Assembly (NCBI RefSeq): GCF_000421765.1
Contig: NZ_ATXQ01000007.1
Span: 1 to 64,000 of the forward strand
Direction: 5' to 3'
From: Denitrificimonas caeni DSM 24390
Lineage (GTDB): Bacteria > Pseudomonadota > Gammaproteobacteria > Pseudomonadales > Pseudomonadaceae
DNA: 64,000 bases
Shown in pieces: positions 17,238 through 28,179 of the stretch (positions are counted from its first letter, which is position 1; every line of letters begins with the position of its first letter). The notes under the pieces were generated by a model. That model had not been told where the DNA came from. It was given only the letters and a program-made list of their open reading frames with translations, and did no database searches. Both the position numbers and the translations under genes were made by a program.

Positions 17238-18625
17238 AACCTTTGAGCCTCTCTCTTCGCTTGGGACTTTCCGTCAGTATGATGGGGGCAGCGCTGGCTC
17301 TTATTATAATGTCATTAACATACCTCGCCCTAAGCCTTCAACTTAACTTGATAGCCAAGAATAGCTTGCATGGAAAAATCAAACAAATCGAACACAGCTT
17401 GAATGAGGATATGGACACTAATACACAAATAAAACACCCGCATGACTTGCAAGACATTGTCCTGGCCCACAAGAATCTAAACTTATCTATATATGGCGTA
17501 GATCCACCTACAGATAATTTCATTGCATCGGAAGAGATATCCTTACCCTCATATCTGCTTGATATCCCGGCAACGATCAATACCAGCTTTCACTCATGGA
17601 CAGATGAAGAAAACACACGCTATTTAACCGCTTTAAAGCTAGTGAAACTCACTGACAGAAAGTCAGTAAGAGTTCTACTATCGCTAGACAGATCTGAAGA
17701 CAAAACACTATTAACAATGAGCTTGAAGACTGCGCTCTTCTCCATGCCAGCCCTTCTTTTATTAATTGGCTCAGGTGCTTGGTGGATTACACATAGAGGG
17801 CTGTCGCCACTAATAAAATTCAACAAAACCGCCTCACTGATTACAACTAGAGACCTCACTCATAGAATATCCACGGACAATCTTCCCCAAGAGCTAAGCG
17901 AGCTAGCAAAAACGATAAACTTCATGCTGAATCGTCTTAATGACGGCGTCCAACAACTTTCGCAATTTTCAGACGATCTTTCCCATGAGCTGCGCTCCCC
18001 TATTTCTAACTTATTAGGAATGGCGCAAGTAACCTTATCCAGAGAAAGACCTTCAGAGGAGTATAAAACCGCGCTTGAATGCTGTATCGAAGAACTGGAG
18101 CGCGTGTCTCGAATAGTATCTGACATGTTGTTTTTGGCTCAGGCAGACCACTCAGCATCTTCTATCCCTTTCGACTATATTTTTCTGGAAAAAGAGGCTG
18201 TCCGCGTAATTGATTTATTTAGTATTGCGGCTGAAGAAAAGCAGCTTCATTTAAATGTCGACGGGGCCGGCATTATTCTCGGAGATAGAATCATGATTCA
18301 GAGAGCTATTTATAACCTCGTGTCTAATGCTATTGAGCACAGCCCTACCCATTCCAACGTCCGCTTAGCAATAGAAGCGAGACGCAATAAAGTTTCGTTA
18401 TCAGTCATCAACTCTGGGGAAGAGATTCCCGCACAACATCTCCCCCACTTATTTGAACGTTTTTACAGGGTAGACCAAAGCCGTTCACGCGTAGAAGGAG
18501 GGACCGGGCTTGGTTTGGCAATAGTTCGATCCATCATGAGCTTACACGGCGGCACAGCTGAAGTTAGCAGCACCCCAGAAGGTACTACCAACTTCAGCCT
18601 AAATTTCCCTATAGTCGATCGGTAG
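17234..18625 (+). CDS. czcS: Heavy-metal sensor histidine kinase, CzcS/CopS-type
   Basis: The 463-residue inner-membrane kinase has a first membrane segment (12-37), a periplasmic sensor domain (about 38-160), and a second membrane segment (165-185). These are followed by HAMP ([20 protein letters not shown]), an H-box with phospho-His in [16 protein letters not shown] (about residue 252), and the ATPase boxes [11 protein letters not shown] and [10 protein letters not shown]. This is the layout of the CztS/SilS/CopS metal-sensor family. It is translationally coupled to czcR (ATGA overlap). The periplasmic domain contains several His and Asp residues but no obvious His cluster, so the metal cannot be named from sequence. 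Confidence 0.87.
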   Translation: MKPLSLSLRLGLSVSMMGAALALIIMSLTYLALSLQLNLIAKNSLHGKIKQIEHSLNEDMDTNTQIKHPHDLQDIVLAHKNLNLSIYGVDPPTDNFIASEEISLPSYLLDIPATINTSFHSWTDEENTRYLTALKLVKLTDRKSVRVLLSLDRSEDKTLLTMSLKTALFSMPALLLLIGSGAWWITHRGLSPLIKFNKTASLITTRDLTHRISTDNLPQELSELAKTINFMLNRLNDGVQQLSQFSDDLSHELRSPISNLLGMAQVTLSRERPSEEYKTALECCIEELERVSRIVSDMLFLAQADHSASSIPFDYIFLEKEAVRVIDLFSIAAEEKQLHLNVDGAGIILGDRIMIQRAIYNLVSNAIEHSPTHSNVRLAIEARRNKVSLSVINSGEEIPAQHLPHLFERFYRVDQSRSRVEGGTGLGLAIVRSIMSLHGGTAEVSSTPEGTTNFSLNFPIVDR

Positions 18626-18687
18626 TCGTCTAATGAAACCGGACACCAATTTAGGCGAGATGGACTGGCAATGTCTCTGGCTCGCCG

Positions 18688-18843
18688 TCAGCTCATCACA
18701 ACAACATTCGTGCTCATATCGAAAACCAAAGCACCTCCTTCCACAAAACCCTGCACGGCCGTAAACGTATCGCTAGCTACCTCCTCAATGAGGGCTCGAC
18801 GACTTGTAGCGTCCATATTAGCAAATGATGGAATCGACGTAGC
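18688..18843 (-). pseudogene. C-terminal remnant of a protein, SAM-methyltransferase-like
   Basis: On the minus strand an open frame runs from the IS3-family element end at 18843 to a TGA at 18688 and encodes about 51 residues. These include MDATSRRALIEEVASDTFTA and GGALVFDMSTNVVVM. The pattern (Arg/Ala helix, then a GGxLVFxMxTNV strand) resembles the C-terminus of class I SAM-dependent methyltransferases. The 5' part is missing and the frame is broken at the IS boundary. The family call is tentative, but the codon pattern suggests a true gene remnant. Confidence 0.4.
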
Positions 18844-18909
18844 TGATAAGGCCTGACTAACCCCGACACTTTTTATGGTAAAAAGATGAACAACCATAAG
18901 GGGTTAAAC

Positions 18910-19206
18910 ATGAGCAAAGGCTACCGTTATTCAGATGAGTTTAAGCAAGAAGCTGTCAACCAAGTGACCATCCATGGTTATGCTGTTGTAGACGTTGCTA
19001 CGCGCTTAGGCATCAGTGATAAGACGCTGTACAACTGGATTAAGATCTTTTCCAAACCGGTTAAAAAACGACTGGAAGATAATGATTTACAAACAGAAAT
19101 CGCCCGTTTAAAGCGCGAACTGAAGCGTGTTGAGCAAGAGCGCAACATCTTAAAGGAGGCCGCCGTGTTCTTTGCCAGCGAGTCAAAGAACGGTACGCGT
19201 TCATAA
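18910..19206 (+). CDS. IS3-family transposase OrfA
   Basis: OrfA begins MSKGYRYSDEFKQEAVNQV. It contains a helix-turn-helix (VATRLGISDKTLYNWIK) and a C-terminal leucine-zipper-like helix (LKRELKRVEQERNILKEAAVFFA), the standard OrfA layout of IS3 elements. An ATG 24 bases upstream is in frame, but this ATG has the better family fit. The frame ends at 19206. The OrfAB transposase would be made by a -1 frameshift near the end of OrfA, where the OrfB frame continues as KERYAFIKSRRHRYPV. Confidence 0.88.
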   Translation: MSKGYRYSDEFKQEAVNQVTIHGYAVVDVATRLGISDKTLYNWIKIFSKPVKKRLEDNDLQTEIARLKRELKRVEQERNILKEAAVFFASESKNGTRS

Positions 19207-19235
19207 AATCTCGTCGCCACCGTTATCCTGTACGC

Positions 19236-20439
<1,204 letters not shown>

Positions 20440-20473
20440 CCAGCAAATCAGCTTATTTAATTTTCCAGGTATT

Positions 20474-22237
20474 ATGCATTTCCGCCCAACAGGGCAAAGC
20501 ATCACGTCTTTCGCAGTTGAGGAATCAGGAGTCTCAGATGTTGCTGAGCACGCAGCCACACAGCCGCCTGTTGCTGCTTTGTTAGATGGATTGCCTTTGG
20601 TGAAGCACCAAGCTTTGAATGGAAACTTAGCTATTGATGACATGTTTGGCGTCGAGCAGCTTTACCAGCAGGGTGAGCGCATTCATGGTACGAGCATGGC
20701 TTCGTTGATTATGCGTGGTGATTTAAGCGCCGATGAAACCCCGCTAACTAAAGCGTTATATTGCATTCCCGTTTTACAGCCGGACACTAATCGACGTTCA
20801 CAAAATACTGTTGTAGAGCATGTGCCAGATGATGAGTTCCTAGAAGAGCGCATACTTTTAGCAGTGCAAAGGCTCTTCGAAAGTGCAGATAGCACTATTA
20901 AGCTGATTAACTTATCTATTGGGAATCCAGAGCAGGTTTTTACTCACACACCAAGTCCCTTGGCGCGGCTGATTGATTGGCTGTCATTTCGATATCGAGT
21001 GCTATTTCTGGTTAGTGCTGGTAACTACACAGATTCCCTTGAGCTGGGCATAAGTTATGGGCAATGGCGGAAGCTAAATGCCGATGAAAAAACTAGTGCA
21101 GCATTAACCGCAGCCAATAATAATCAATTACAAAGACGTTTAATTTCACCTGCTGAAGCTTTTAATGTGCTTACTGTTGGTGGCATGCACCAAGATGAGG
21201 CTGGCACTTACTCTGTAGCTAACCGAATTGATTTATTGAGTAACTTGACCATTCCAAGCTTGATAAGTCGTTTAGGTCACGGTTTTAAGCGATCAGTTAA
21301 ACCAGAGATTTACTTTCCAGCGGGAAGACAGCTTTTCAATGAGCCGTTTACAGATTCGCAATCCAATATTAGCTTGAATAATAGTCTTAGCAGTCCTGGC
21401 CATAAAGTGGCTTGGGCAGGCTCTGCGCAGGGCGATTTGCATAAGATCGTTTTTACGCGGGGCACAAGCAACGCTACCGCACTGGCTACACGTGCAGCTA
21501 TCAGGGTTTATGAAGAGTTAGAGCAACTTATAGCTCAAGGTGAGGCACAAATATCAAATGAGTTGATGGCTGTGACCATAAAAGCACTCATGGTGCATGG
21601 AGCGCGCCAGCCGCAAGATGCTATAAATTCATTCAAAGAAATGCTGGAAGGGCCGCGACAATTAAAAGAGGCCTTGGCGCGTTATATGGGCTATGGACAA
21701 GTCGACTTAAATTGGCTACTGCGCAACACTCAGCAGCGCGCAACGGTGATTGGCAGTGGTGAGATAACTCAAAACCAAATACATGAGTATCGATTTCCTT
21801 TACCACAAGCATTAGCAGGAGAAAAGCATTGGCGTAAGTTAGTGATTACGCTGGCTTGGTTTAGTCCGATAAATACCAATCATGCTAATTTGCGCGAGGC
21901 CAAACTAGAGCTGTCACCTGCAACATCGCCGTGGGACAAAACGCCTTTAGTGATTCAGCGTATGCAAAGCGATCATAATCAGGTGAAGCGTGGAACCGTA
22001 CAGCATGAGATTTTAGAAGGTGCCAAAGAAATATCAGCCTACCAAGATGGGGAAGAGCTGCTTTTGCATATCAGCTGCAAGCCTGATGCAACTCAACAGC
22101 TGGATGAGCTTATCCCTTACTCCTTAGCTGTGACGCTTGAAGTGAAAGAGGACGTGCAGATACCTATTTACCAGCAAATACGTGCAAAAATACAACAAAA
22201 AGTACAAGTAACAACACCAGTAAGAATAAAACTGTGA
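20474..22237 (+). CDS. Subtilisin-like serine peptidase (S8), N-terminally truncated by IS21
   Basis: From the first ATG this frame encodes 587 residues. The frame is open further upstream, back to exactly the IS21 end at 20439, so the gene has lost its 5' part. The remaining part starts in HFRPTGQ and contains a subtilase core. The catalytic residues are Asp38 in AALLDGLP, His71 in HGTSMASLI and Ser332 in TRGTSNATA, with the oxyanion Asn184 in VSAGN. A C-terminal domain of about 200 residues follows, probably a beta-sandwich. I recall large subtilases of this type encoded beside an AAA ATPase in bacterial accessory islands. No partner is left here. Expression is doubtful because the native start is missing. 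Confidence 0.75.
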   Translation: MHFRPTGQSITSFAVEESGVSDVAEHAATQPPVAALLDGLPLVKHQALNGNLAIDDMFGVEQLYQQGERIHGTSMASLIMRGDLSADETPLTKALYCIPVLQPDTNRRSQNTVVEHVPDDEFLEERILLAVQRLFESADSTIKLINLSIGNPEQVFTHTPSPLARLIDWLSFRYRVLFLVSAGNYTDSLELGISYGQWRKLNADEKTSAALTAANNNQLQRRLISPAEAFNVLTVGGMHQDEAGTYSVANRIDLLSNLTIPSLISRLGHGFKRSVKPEIYFPAGRQLFNEPFTDSQSNISLNNSLSSPGHKVAWAGSAQGDLHKIVFTRGTSNATALATRAAIRVYEELEQLIAQGEAQISNELMAVTIKALMVHGARQPQDAINSFKEMLEGPRQLKEALARYMGYGQVDLNWLLRNTQQRATVIGSGEITQNQIHEYRFPLPQALAGEKHWRKLVITLAWFSPINTNHANLREAKLELSPATSPWDKTPLVIQRMQSDHNQVKRGTVQHEILEGAKEISAYQDGEELLLHISCKPDATQQLDELIPYSLAVTLEVKEDVQIPIYQQIRAKIQQKVQVTTPVRIKL

Positions 22238-22443
22238 ACTGAACTGACTGCTCACGATAGGCTATTGCTAGCTTGTGCCTCCCCCTTGCGGTCAATATAT
22301 TCGTTAGTATATGAATAGATAGCGCATCAGTAAGGACACGTAATATTTAATACGGTAACTTCCTGAAAAACAGCAGAAATGTTGTCGTGACCTGTTAGAT
22401 ACACCACTGCTATTTTTCGGAGGGATCACCTTAAATAGCGTGG
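22238..22443. other. Intergenic region with possible attachment-like repeat
   Basis: This 206-bp gap lies between the convergent subtilase and recombinase genes. It holds TTCGGAGGG at 22416-22424, the same nine bases as the anticodon loop region of the truncated tRNA-Arg at 28986-28994, in the same orientation. No other feature is recognised. Confidence 0.3.
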
Positions 22444-25400
22444 TTATTGGAATAATTCAAAATATTCATCTCCAAAATAGGCCTTAAGCATGTCATCAGC
22501 GGAGGCTTCTGCGCTTTGCTTTTGTTCCTCGTGTCTTTCTAGATTAAGTTCGCTGAGTGAACTGGGTTGAGCTATGGTGTCTAGCGCCGCGCTATTTTTA
22601 TGGAGCGTGTCAGCCTGAGTTGCTTCCACCACTGGTGTTTTTGTTTCTTCAGCTGCAGGCACCTCAGTATTAACAGCTTCGTTATTAATGGTCGAGTTAT
22701 GCTCTTTTTTTGGACTGTCTCCAATCATAATTGCGAGCATATGGAACACGTACCTCAGCAGTGAAGACGCATACTGGTTCATGTTTTTCTTGCGACTAGC
22801 AAGGATCTCTTCCTCATCTTTATGGCGCAGCGTCAGGTAGGCTTGAATATGCTTTCCCGCCTGAACAAACTCTTCAGCTGGATTAACCATTCCTTTAACT
22901 CGCCATACTTGAATATCTGCTTGAGTGGATTTAGGCGTGATCAGCAGTTTCAAGTGCCAGCGTTTATAAGGGAAAATACTTTGTAGAGCTTTTATAAAAC
23001 GGTTGAGATCTTGGGGGTCTGTAAACCTGATACCCGCTTTCGAATGGCTACTATTAAAAATCCAGTATGTAATGCACCAGATACTTTCAGCACGATCTTC
23101 CCTGAAGTACTGCCTTAGCTGATTGATGGTGCTATCAATTTCAGCTTGAGTTGTTTTGTCCTGTGGTTTTGAAGGAAGCAAGGGTATTCCAATGACTGTT
23201 TCTTTTAAGTTACTGGGAAATAACCGACGATTACCACGAGAAGTTCTTAGCTCCTGTAACCGTTTTGCTGCTTCAAACCAGCGCATAACCACTTGCTCTT
23301 TAAGTGTATAACGAATGGCAATGGCAGCTATAGAGTCGCCGCCTTCAATATCTTTTAAAGCGCTATAACATTCGGTAACAGTAGGAGGGTCAGGCTTATT
23401 ATTCTCGGTACTCTCCTCAACGGGCAAGTGCTTAGGCTCAGGCTCTGCTTTTATGATATGAGTTGCTGGCACAAGCCGAGCTAATATCTCAGATCTTAGC
23501 TCAGAGAGTTTTAAAGCTCGTGGTTTTTGATCTAGATGCTTATTAATAAATTCTGTGGATAAACCACTAAAATAGCGTGCATTTCTGATGTCCAGCATTG
23601 GGTCATACCTGACCAGTCGCTCCCATAACAGCAGGCTGGTTTCATGTATGTAATGCAGAAACGTTGTATCAGGCGTTAAATGCCCAGCAAGCCCTGAAAT
23701 AGCACTGTAAATATCACGTCGACTATTTATGTTGGCACAATAAAGCTCAGCGCGAATCTTATCGGCATGCTCGGGTGTGTACCCTGTCAACCGCGAGATA
23801 AGTCTTTTATTGCCATGCAGGACTACCATCAGATTAGTTAAAGCACTATGCCGCAGATGGTGAAAGGTCAGGTCTCCAAGCCCATAGCGTGCCAGCAGGT
23901 ACTTAATTAAATTACTTACCATTGTGCCGCTATGGGGAACGGTTACTGCGTGAGGCTCAGAAAAAACAAGTGTATTTGTTGTATGCGGATTCTGACTGCG
24001 TCGACGCCCTATATACTCTTGGAATTGCCGCAACTCATCAGGAAGCAACAGCAGGTAGGTCGGGATTTTTCTTCTAGCTGAATCTGTTTTATTGTTGCCG
24101 TAGCGATTGTTTACAATAAATATCCATGACTCAATCGACTCTTCAATATCAGATAACCTAAGTTTGAGCAGCTCACCGCGACGCATTCCAGTACGGTATG
24201 CCAGAGTCAATAAAACCTTTAAACCTTCCACAGTCTCAGGTTCTAAACCAACAAGATTATCCATGCTCTTTAACATAGATTTATAGATAATTTCTGGTAT
24301 GTATCCCACTCTAACTTGAACTTGAACTTGATTTTCAGAGTCACCGGCACCTGAGAAAAAACTGGTTAACGCAGGTAGGCCGTACTGCTCACTTGCAAAC
24401 CGATGTAAATTTTTGAGGCGCCCATGTAGATAACTGCGAGACTTAGCGTTGGTTTTCTTTGCTAGGATCTGCCCATATATGTGCTCTAGCTCGCTTTCAT
24501 CCAGCTCATCTAGCTCTTGCTCATTCGTTTGATACAACCACTCCTGTGCAACTTCATGGTAGTACCGCTGTACAGAAGAGAGCTGCAGTGTCGCTAACTT
24601 ACTTATAGACCACTGTATAAGTATCTTGGCGTGCAGTGGCGTACTTATACTGATTAACTCATTGAGCTCTTTGACACCCTCTGCGGCTGAACGCTTTAGT
24701 CCACCACGCTGTAAATCTAATGCAGAAGTAGCCTTCTTATGCAGTGAGTCGACTGTTTTCAGTGAATCCTGTTGCACTATGTCGTGCTTTTCAACTTTAG
24801 GCTTTGCTTGTGTGGCAGCTAACAAGCTGGTCGCTACAGTTTGAAAGTCGAATGTTTGTGTTTCCTCGGCTGGTTGAGCTTGTAGCAGCCATCCCTGCAA
24901 CTGTTGTGGTAATAATGAAGTTGTTGCTACACGCCCTGAGGCTGTCTCTAATAGTGCCTGCGGTATATCGATGCCTTGCAGCATTTCAGTCACTGATTGT
25001 GCACCGCTACAAAATGCTCGAAGGCTATTTATTCCTGTTTTGTAGGTCTTGCTCAGCAGCCTTGCTTTAATCAGAGACCATGCATCACTCTGATTCAGAG
25101 TGCTGGTATTGTCTTCCTCTTCCTCTTCCTCTTCCTCGTGTCGCTTGTTGTACTTATGCAGCGATAGAATAAGTCCAAGCGTTCGATTATCAGGATAAAA
25201 TCTGTATAACGTACACCAGCTCGTTTCGCCTTCCAGCTGCATTTTATAATTCAGTGGATCTGAACCATCACTCCACATTAAATCGATCCATACTGTTTGA
25301 TCGATTCGTTGTAATGGCTTAATGTCTTGCTTGAGCGCGTTTGCCAAACTTATCAGTGCTCTGGGGTTGGCAAGGCCGCCATAGTAAGCAGCAGATATCA

Positions 25401-25857
25401 ATACATCTGCGAGCAAATTCGATCTGTCTTGTGGAGAGGTGGGGCTGTTCGCAATTATTTCCAGCCAGCGTTGATGCAGCTTGCCTGATTCAATTCCTGC
25501 TTTAAAAAACTGATGGCTGCGACTGCTGCGCGTTCTTGGCACGCTTACAATAGGTGATGGAATATCTAGAGCCCAGTCTCCATCCTCATTGCCCTGTGCA
25601 ATTTTTCTTGCTAAATGATAGTAGGCAAGCCTTAATCGATGTAGGTCATTGTACTGACCTCTAAGGAAGTTGCGGAACGCTTGAACTTGGCCTGAAAATA
25701 CTGAGTTTGATATATCTTGATTGCTATACAGTATCGGTAAATGCTCTGGAAACCAGCTTTCCATTTGCTCGAGCACTTGCGCTAAGGTTTTTGTGTGTTC
25801 GGCATTATTCTCCCTGACACGCTGCACCGTACCGTACGGGTCCGCACTGTTACTCAT
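22444..25857 (-). CDS. Very large tyrosine recombinase (1137 aa), third gene of trio
   Basis: The 1137-residue protein has a tyrosine-recombinase catalytic domain in its middle (about 520-745), not at the C-terminus. Arg559/560 lies in RTGMRRGELL, the HxxR box at 666-669 in FHHLRHSALTN, the GH at 725-726 and the nucleophile candidate Tyr736 in FLHYIHE. An unusual insert separates HxxR from GH. The N-terminal 500 residues are helical, with an acidic run at 241-249 (eight Glu and an Asp) from a CTTCCT hexamer repeat. The C-terminal 390 residues hold an HTH-like segment near 830-870. It follows the second recombinase by three bases, so it is translationally linked. It resembles the integrases of multi-recombinase genomic islands. 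The N- and C-terminal domains are unrecognised. Confidence 0.8.
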   Translation of the reverse strand: MSNSADPYGTVQRVRENNAEHTKTLAQVLEQMESWFPEHLPILYSNQDISNSVFSGQVQAFRNFLRGQYNDLHRLRLAYYHLARKIAQGNEDGDWALDIPSPIVSVPRTRSSRSHQFFKAGIESGKLHQRWLEIIANSPTSPQDRSNLLADVLISAAYYGGLANPRALISLANALKQDIKPLQRIDQTVWIDLMWSDGSDPLNYKMQLEGETSWCTLYRFYPDNRTLGLILSLHKYNKRHEEEEEEEEDNTSTLNQSDAWSLIKARLLSKTYKTGINSLRAFCSGAQSVTEMLQGIDIPQALLETASGRVATTSLLPQQLQGWLLQAQPAEETQTFDFQTVATSLLAATQAKPKVEKHDIVQQDSLKTVDSLHKKATSALDLQRGGLKRSAAEGVKELNELISISTPLHAKILIQWSISKLATLQLSSVQRYYHEVAQEWLYQTNEQELDELDESELEHIYGQILAKKTNAKSRSYLHGRLKNLHRFASEQYGLPALTSFFSGAGDSENQVQVQVRVGYIPEIIYKSMLKSMDNLVGLEPETVEGLKVLLTLAYRTGMRRGELLKLRLSDIEESIESWIFIVNNRYGNNKTDSARRKIPTYLLLLPDELRQFQEYIGRRRSQNPHTTNTLVFSEPHAVTVPHSGTMVSNLIKYLLARYGLGDLTFHHLRHSALTNLMVVLHGNKRLISRLTGYTPEHADKIRAELYCANINSRRDIYSAISGLAGHLTPDTTFLHYIHETSLLLWERLVRYDPMLDIRNARYFSGLSTEFINKHLDQKPRALKLSELRSEILARLVPATHIIKAEPEPKHLPVEESTENNKPDPPTVTECYSALKDIEGGDSIAAIAIRYTLKEQVVMRWFEAAKRLQELRTSRGNRRLFPSNLKETVIGIPLLPSKPQDKTTQAEIDSTINQLRQYFREDRAESIWCITYWIFNSSHSKAGIRFTDPQDLNRFIKALQSIFPYKRWHLKLLITPKSTQADIQVWRVKGMVNPAEEFVQAGKHIQAYLTLRHKDEEEILASRKKNMNQYASSLLRYVFHMLAIMIGDSPKKEHNSTINNEAVNTEVPAAEETKTPVVEATQADTLHKNSAALDTIAQPSSLSELNLERHEEQKQSAEASADDMLKAYFGDEYFELFQ

Positions 25858-25860
25858 AAA

Positions 25861-28179
25861 TTACTGCCCCCACCCAGCTAGCGCCTTAATTTCTAGCTCT
25901 TCCATTAAACCATCAATTGTTTCTGCGATTTTTTGCAGACCTAGCATGCTGAGCCCACTGTAGCTGCTGTAGCCTTCCTGCCCAATTTTTGCATGCCCCA
26001 TCCACGAGTCGATGAGCTCTCCATTGATATTATGGTTAGCCATCGCTGTACGTAGGTAGTGACGGTGCCAGTTGGTTGGAATATCAAATAGGGCTCCCAA
26101 ATATTTTTTAACATGTCTCGGTGCCAGAGGCTGCATTTGGTATTGACCTAATTCATTCTCCTCAATTAAAAAAAACAGTCTGTTTTTCCCAGCCAATGTC
26201 ATATCCACCGCGTCTGCTAGCAGAGGATTTATGCTGTGTAGCAGTAATTGGAGTCTTTTTAGATGCTCTAGGTAAAATGTGATTTGCTGAACAGCGATTT
26301 CGGGTAGTACCAAAGATCTAGCTGATGAAGACGTAAAGCGTGATTCTTTATCAGAAATAAAAATTTTCTTATTTAAAAGATCGATATGGTTTAGGTCATC
26401 AAAAGGATCTCGCACTGGCCTGTGGCCAGTGGCCAGATTTAGTAAATGCACAATGTAGTAGGTGTACGCATTATGAAATTCAGCGATCCCCTGACTAGAG
26501 TCGATCTTAGAAATAAGGTGTGCAAAGAGCGCAGCCACGGCTTGCTGCTTAACAATCAGCTGTGAGCCTCCATTGGGATGATTTTGAATGAAAACTTTAA
26601 GATCTTCTTGCACACCGGCGGCAAAAAACTCCTTGGTGAATATCTCATAAGCAGTGAGAACTGTGGCGTGATCATATTGGTGGTAGTAAGTGCCGGCCTC
26701 TTGAATGCCTGGGTTTCCACTAACTAAAGCGTTTATAACATCGTCTACGCCTTGGTGATGTAAGAAATTACTTAAGAAATCAGCGATACGACTCATTGTC
26801 AGTTTGGTTTTATACTCACGATTTATGTCATTCACAAAGTCATCAAGTTTCTGTCGAATTTCTTTGCTCAGCTCTGGTAGTTCTGACAATAACCCACTAT
26901 CAATAGGAGCCTGCGGTAGCGGTAAAATTACGGGGCTGGTTTGCTGATCGACCAGCCGCTTTAAATTGCCGGTTAAAGCGTGCTTCGGGAGATTAGGGCG
27001 GAACAGCCAAAAAGTATCTTTATTTTGATTGATTGTATAGGCATCGCCTGTACTGCTAAAGCTTGAGATTCCTCGTACTTTTTTTGCTTGTAGAAGTTGC
27101 TCTAACCGTCGCCCTGTCACGAACATCAGATATAAAATAAAGACCACCTGAGGCTGTTCATTTGCACGCTGACGTAAGGCAGCTAACAGGCATTTAATAT
27201 CATACCGAGTGATCTGGTTTGTAGCTGTAATAAGTCGCTTTTCATTTCGTTCGATATGGCTGGCAACTGTTTTTGCATGTATTGCACTCAGCGTTAGAGA
27301 TTGGCGTAGGCTGGCCGGTGCTTTTTTGTCGGGTGCGAGCGTAATAAATGAGCTGTCCGGAGCGTTGTCTGACCTAAACTCCAAATCATTTAATGTTCCG
27401 TCAGTTTTCGCAGTAAATTCTTGTATTACTGTATGAGCTGCTTCCTCATCATCTGTTCGGGCAAGCTTATTAGTGGTATTAAAGTTCCCTCTTTGAGTCG
27501 GCTTACCGTGAGTATTCGGTTGGTCTGATAGCTGTTTAGAGTCATCTTGTCCTTCAGTATGTAAAACTCCTTTAGGCCGTGGGTTCTTTATCGCCTCAAC
27601 TAGAACGTCATCTAGGATTCTGCGGATTGGCAGGAGTCTTTGCAGTATATATGTCTGATATTTTTGATGCTCTGCTGGCAGGTTTTTAAGATAGTGAGTT
27701 AGCTTTATAACAATCTGTTCTAGAGGCTGTAACGGATTGGGAAGGCTTTTTTCAAGAGCAGCAATTTCCAGAAGTTTTTCATTCTCTTCTTTGTTTTGTA
27801 ATAGCAATCGAAAAGCATTCATAGCATTTAGGCTGCGCGTAGGATCCTCAAATAGCCGTCTATGCTCTAAGGAGGTGACTAATATTAAAGACTGCCAGCC
27901 AATCATTTGAGCAGACGAAAAACATAAAAAAAGCTCTACTTGAGAGTGAGTCATTTTTTGATTACTTTTCAAATCTATACGTACTTGATCAAGCAGCACT
28001 TGATCTGTTGTCAGTGGCAGAGATGCGTCAATCTTATTTAAATAATGCTCGCGCATACTGCTTTTAATATCCTCGTCACAGCTTGAGTTTAGAAGGTTTA
28101 GCGTTAGTTGAGCCGCACGTAACTCCAGCACATCCAGCACGCTTTTTTCATGTTCGATCGTGAAAAAACGACTAATCAT
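25861..28179 (-). CDS. Large tyrosine recombinase (772 aa), second gene of trio
   Basis: The 772-residue protein has a C-terminal tyrosine-recombinase domain. Arg587 lies in ATGHRPVRDPF, Lys611 in IFISDKESR, HxxR at 707-710 in NWHRHYLRTAM, the GH at 728-729 in DSWMGHAK, and Tyr737 or Tyr740 in EGYSSYSGL. A second Arg-rich motif, VTGRRLEQLLQA, occurs about 220 residues earlier. The N-terminal 350 residues are helical and unrecognised. Its start overlaps the end of the upstream 190-residue gene by eight bases, and its stop lies three bases before the 1137-residue recombinase. The three are one operon, and the two recombinases probably act together at the ends of the island. Confidence 0.82.
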   Translation of the reverse strand: MISRFFTIEHEKSVLDVLELRAAQLTLNLLNSSCDEDIKSSMREHYLNKIDASLPLTTDQVLLDQVRIDLKSNQKMTHSQVELFLCFSSAQMIGWQSLILVTSLEHRRLFEDPTRSLNAMNAFRLLLQNKEENEKLLEIAALEKSLPNPLQPLEQIVIKLTHYLKNLPAEHQKYQTYILQRLLPIRRILDDVLVEAIKNPRPKGVLHTEGQDDSKQLSDQPNTHGKPTQRGNFNTTNKLARTDDEEAAHTVIQEFTAKTDGTLNDLEFRSDNAPDSSFITLAPDKKAPASLRQSLTLSAIHAKTVASHIERNEKRLITATNQITRYDIKCLLAALRQRANEQPQVVFILYLMFVTGRRLEQLLQAKKVRGISSFSSTGDAYTINQNKDTFWLFRPNLPKHALTGNLKRLVDQQTSPVILPLPQAPIDSGLLSELPELSKEIRQKLDDFVNDINREYKTKLTMSRIADFLSNFLHHQGVDDVINALVSGNPGIQEAGTYYHQYDHATVLTAYEIFTKEFFAAGVQEDLKVFIQNHPNGGSQLIVKQQAVAALFAHLISKIDSSQGIAEFHNAYTYYIVHLLNLATGHRPVRDPFDDLNHIDLLNKKIFISDKESRFTSSSARSLVLPEIAVQQITFYLEHLKRLQLLLHSINPLLADAVDMTLAGKNRLFFLIEENELGQYQMQPLAPRHVKKYLGALFDIPTNWHRHYLRTAMANHNINGELIDSWMGHAKIGQEGYSSYSGLSMLGLQKIAETIDGLMEELEIKALAGWGQ

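Noticed and set aside
18671-18856. 61-codon plus-strand frame between czcS and the IS3-family element
   Set aside because: The opposite strand reads as the tail of a conserved-looking protein with proper codon pattern, so the plus-strand frame is its shadow.
25108-25140. Repeat tract as a possible CRISPR or phase-variation switch
   Set aside because: It is a coding hexamer repeat within the recombinase gene with no spacers, and hexamer changes do not shift the frame. No CRISPR array is seen anywhere in the window.
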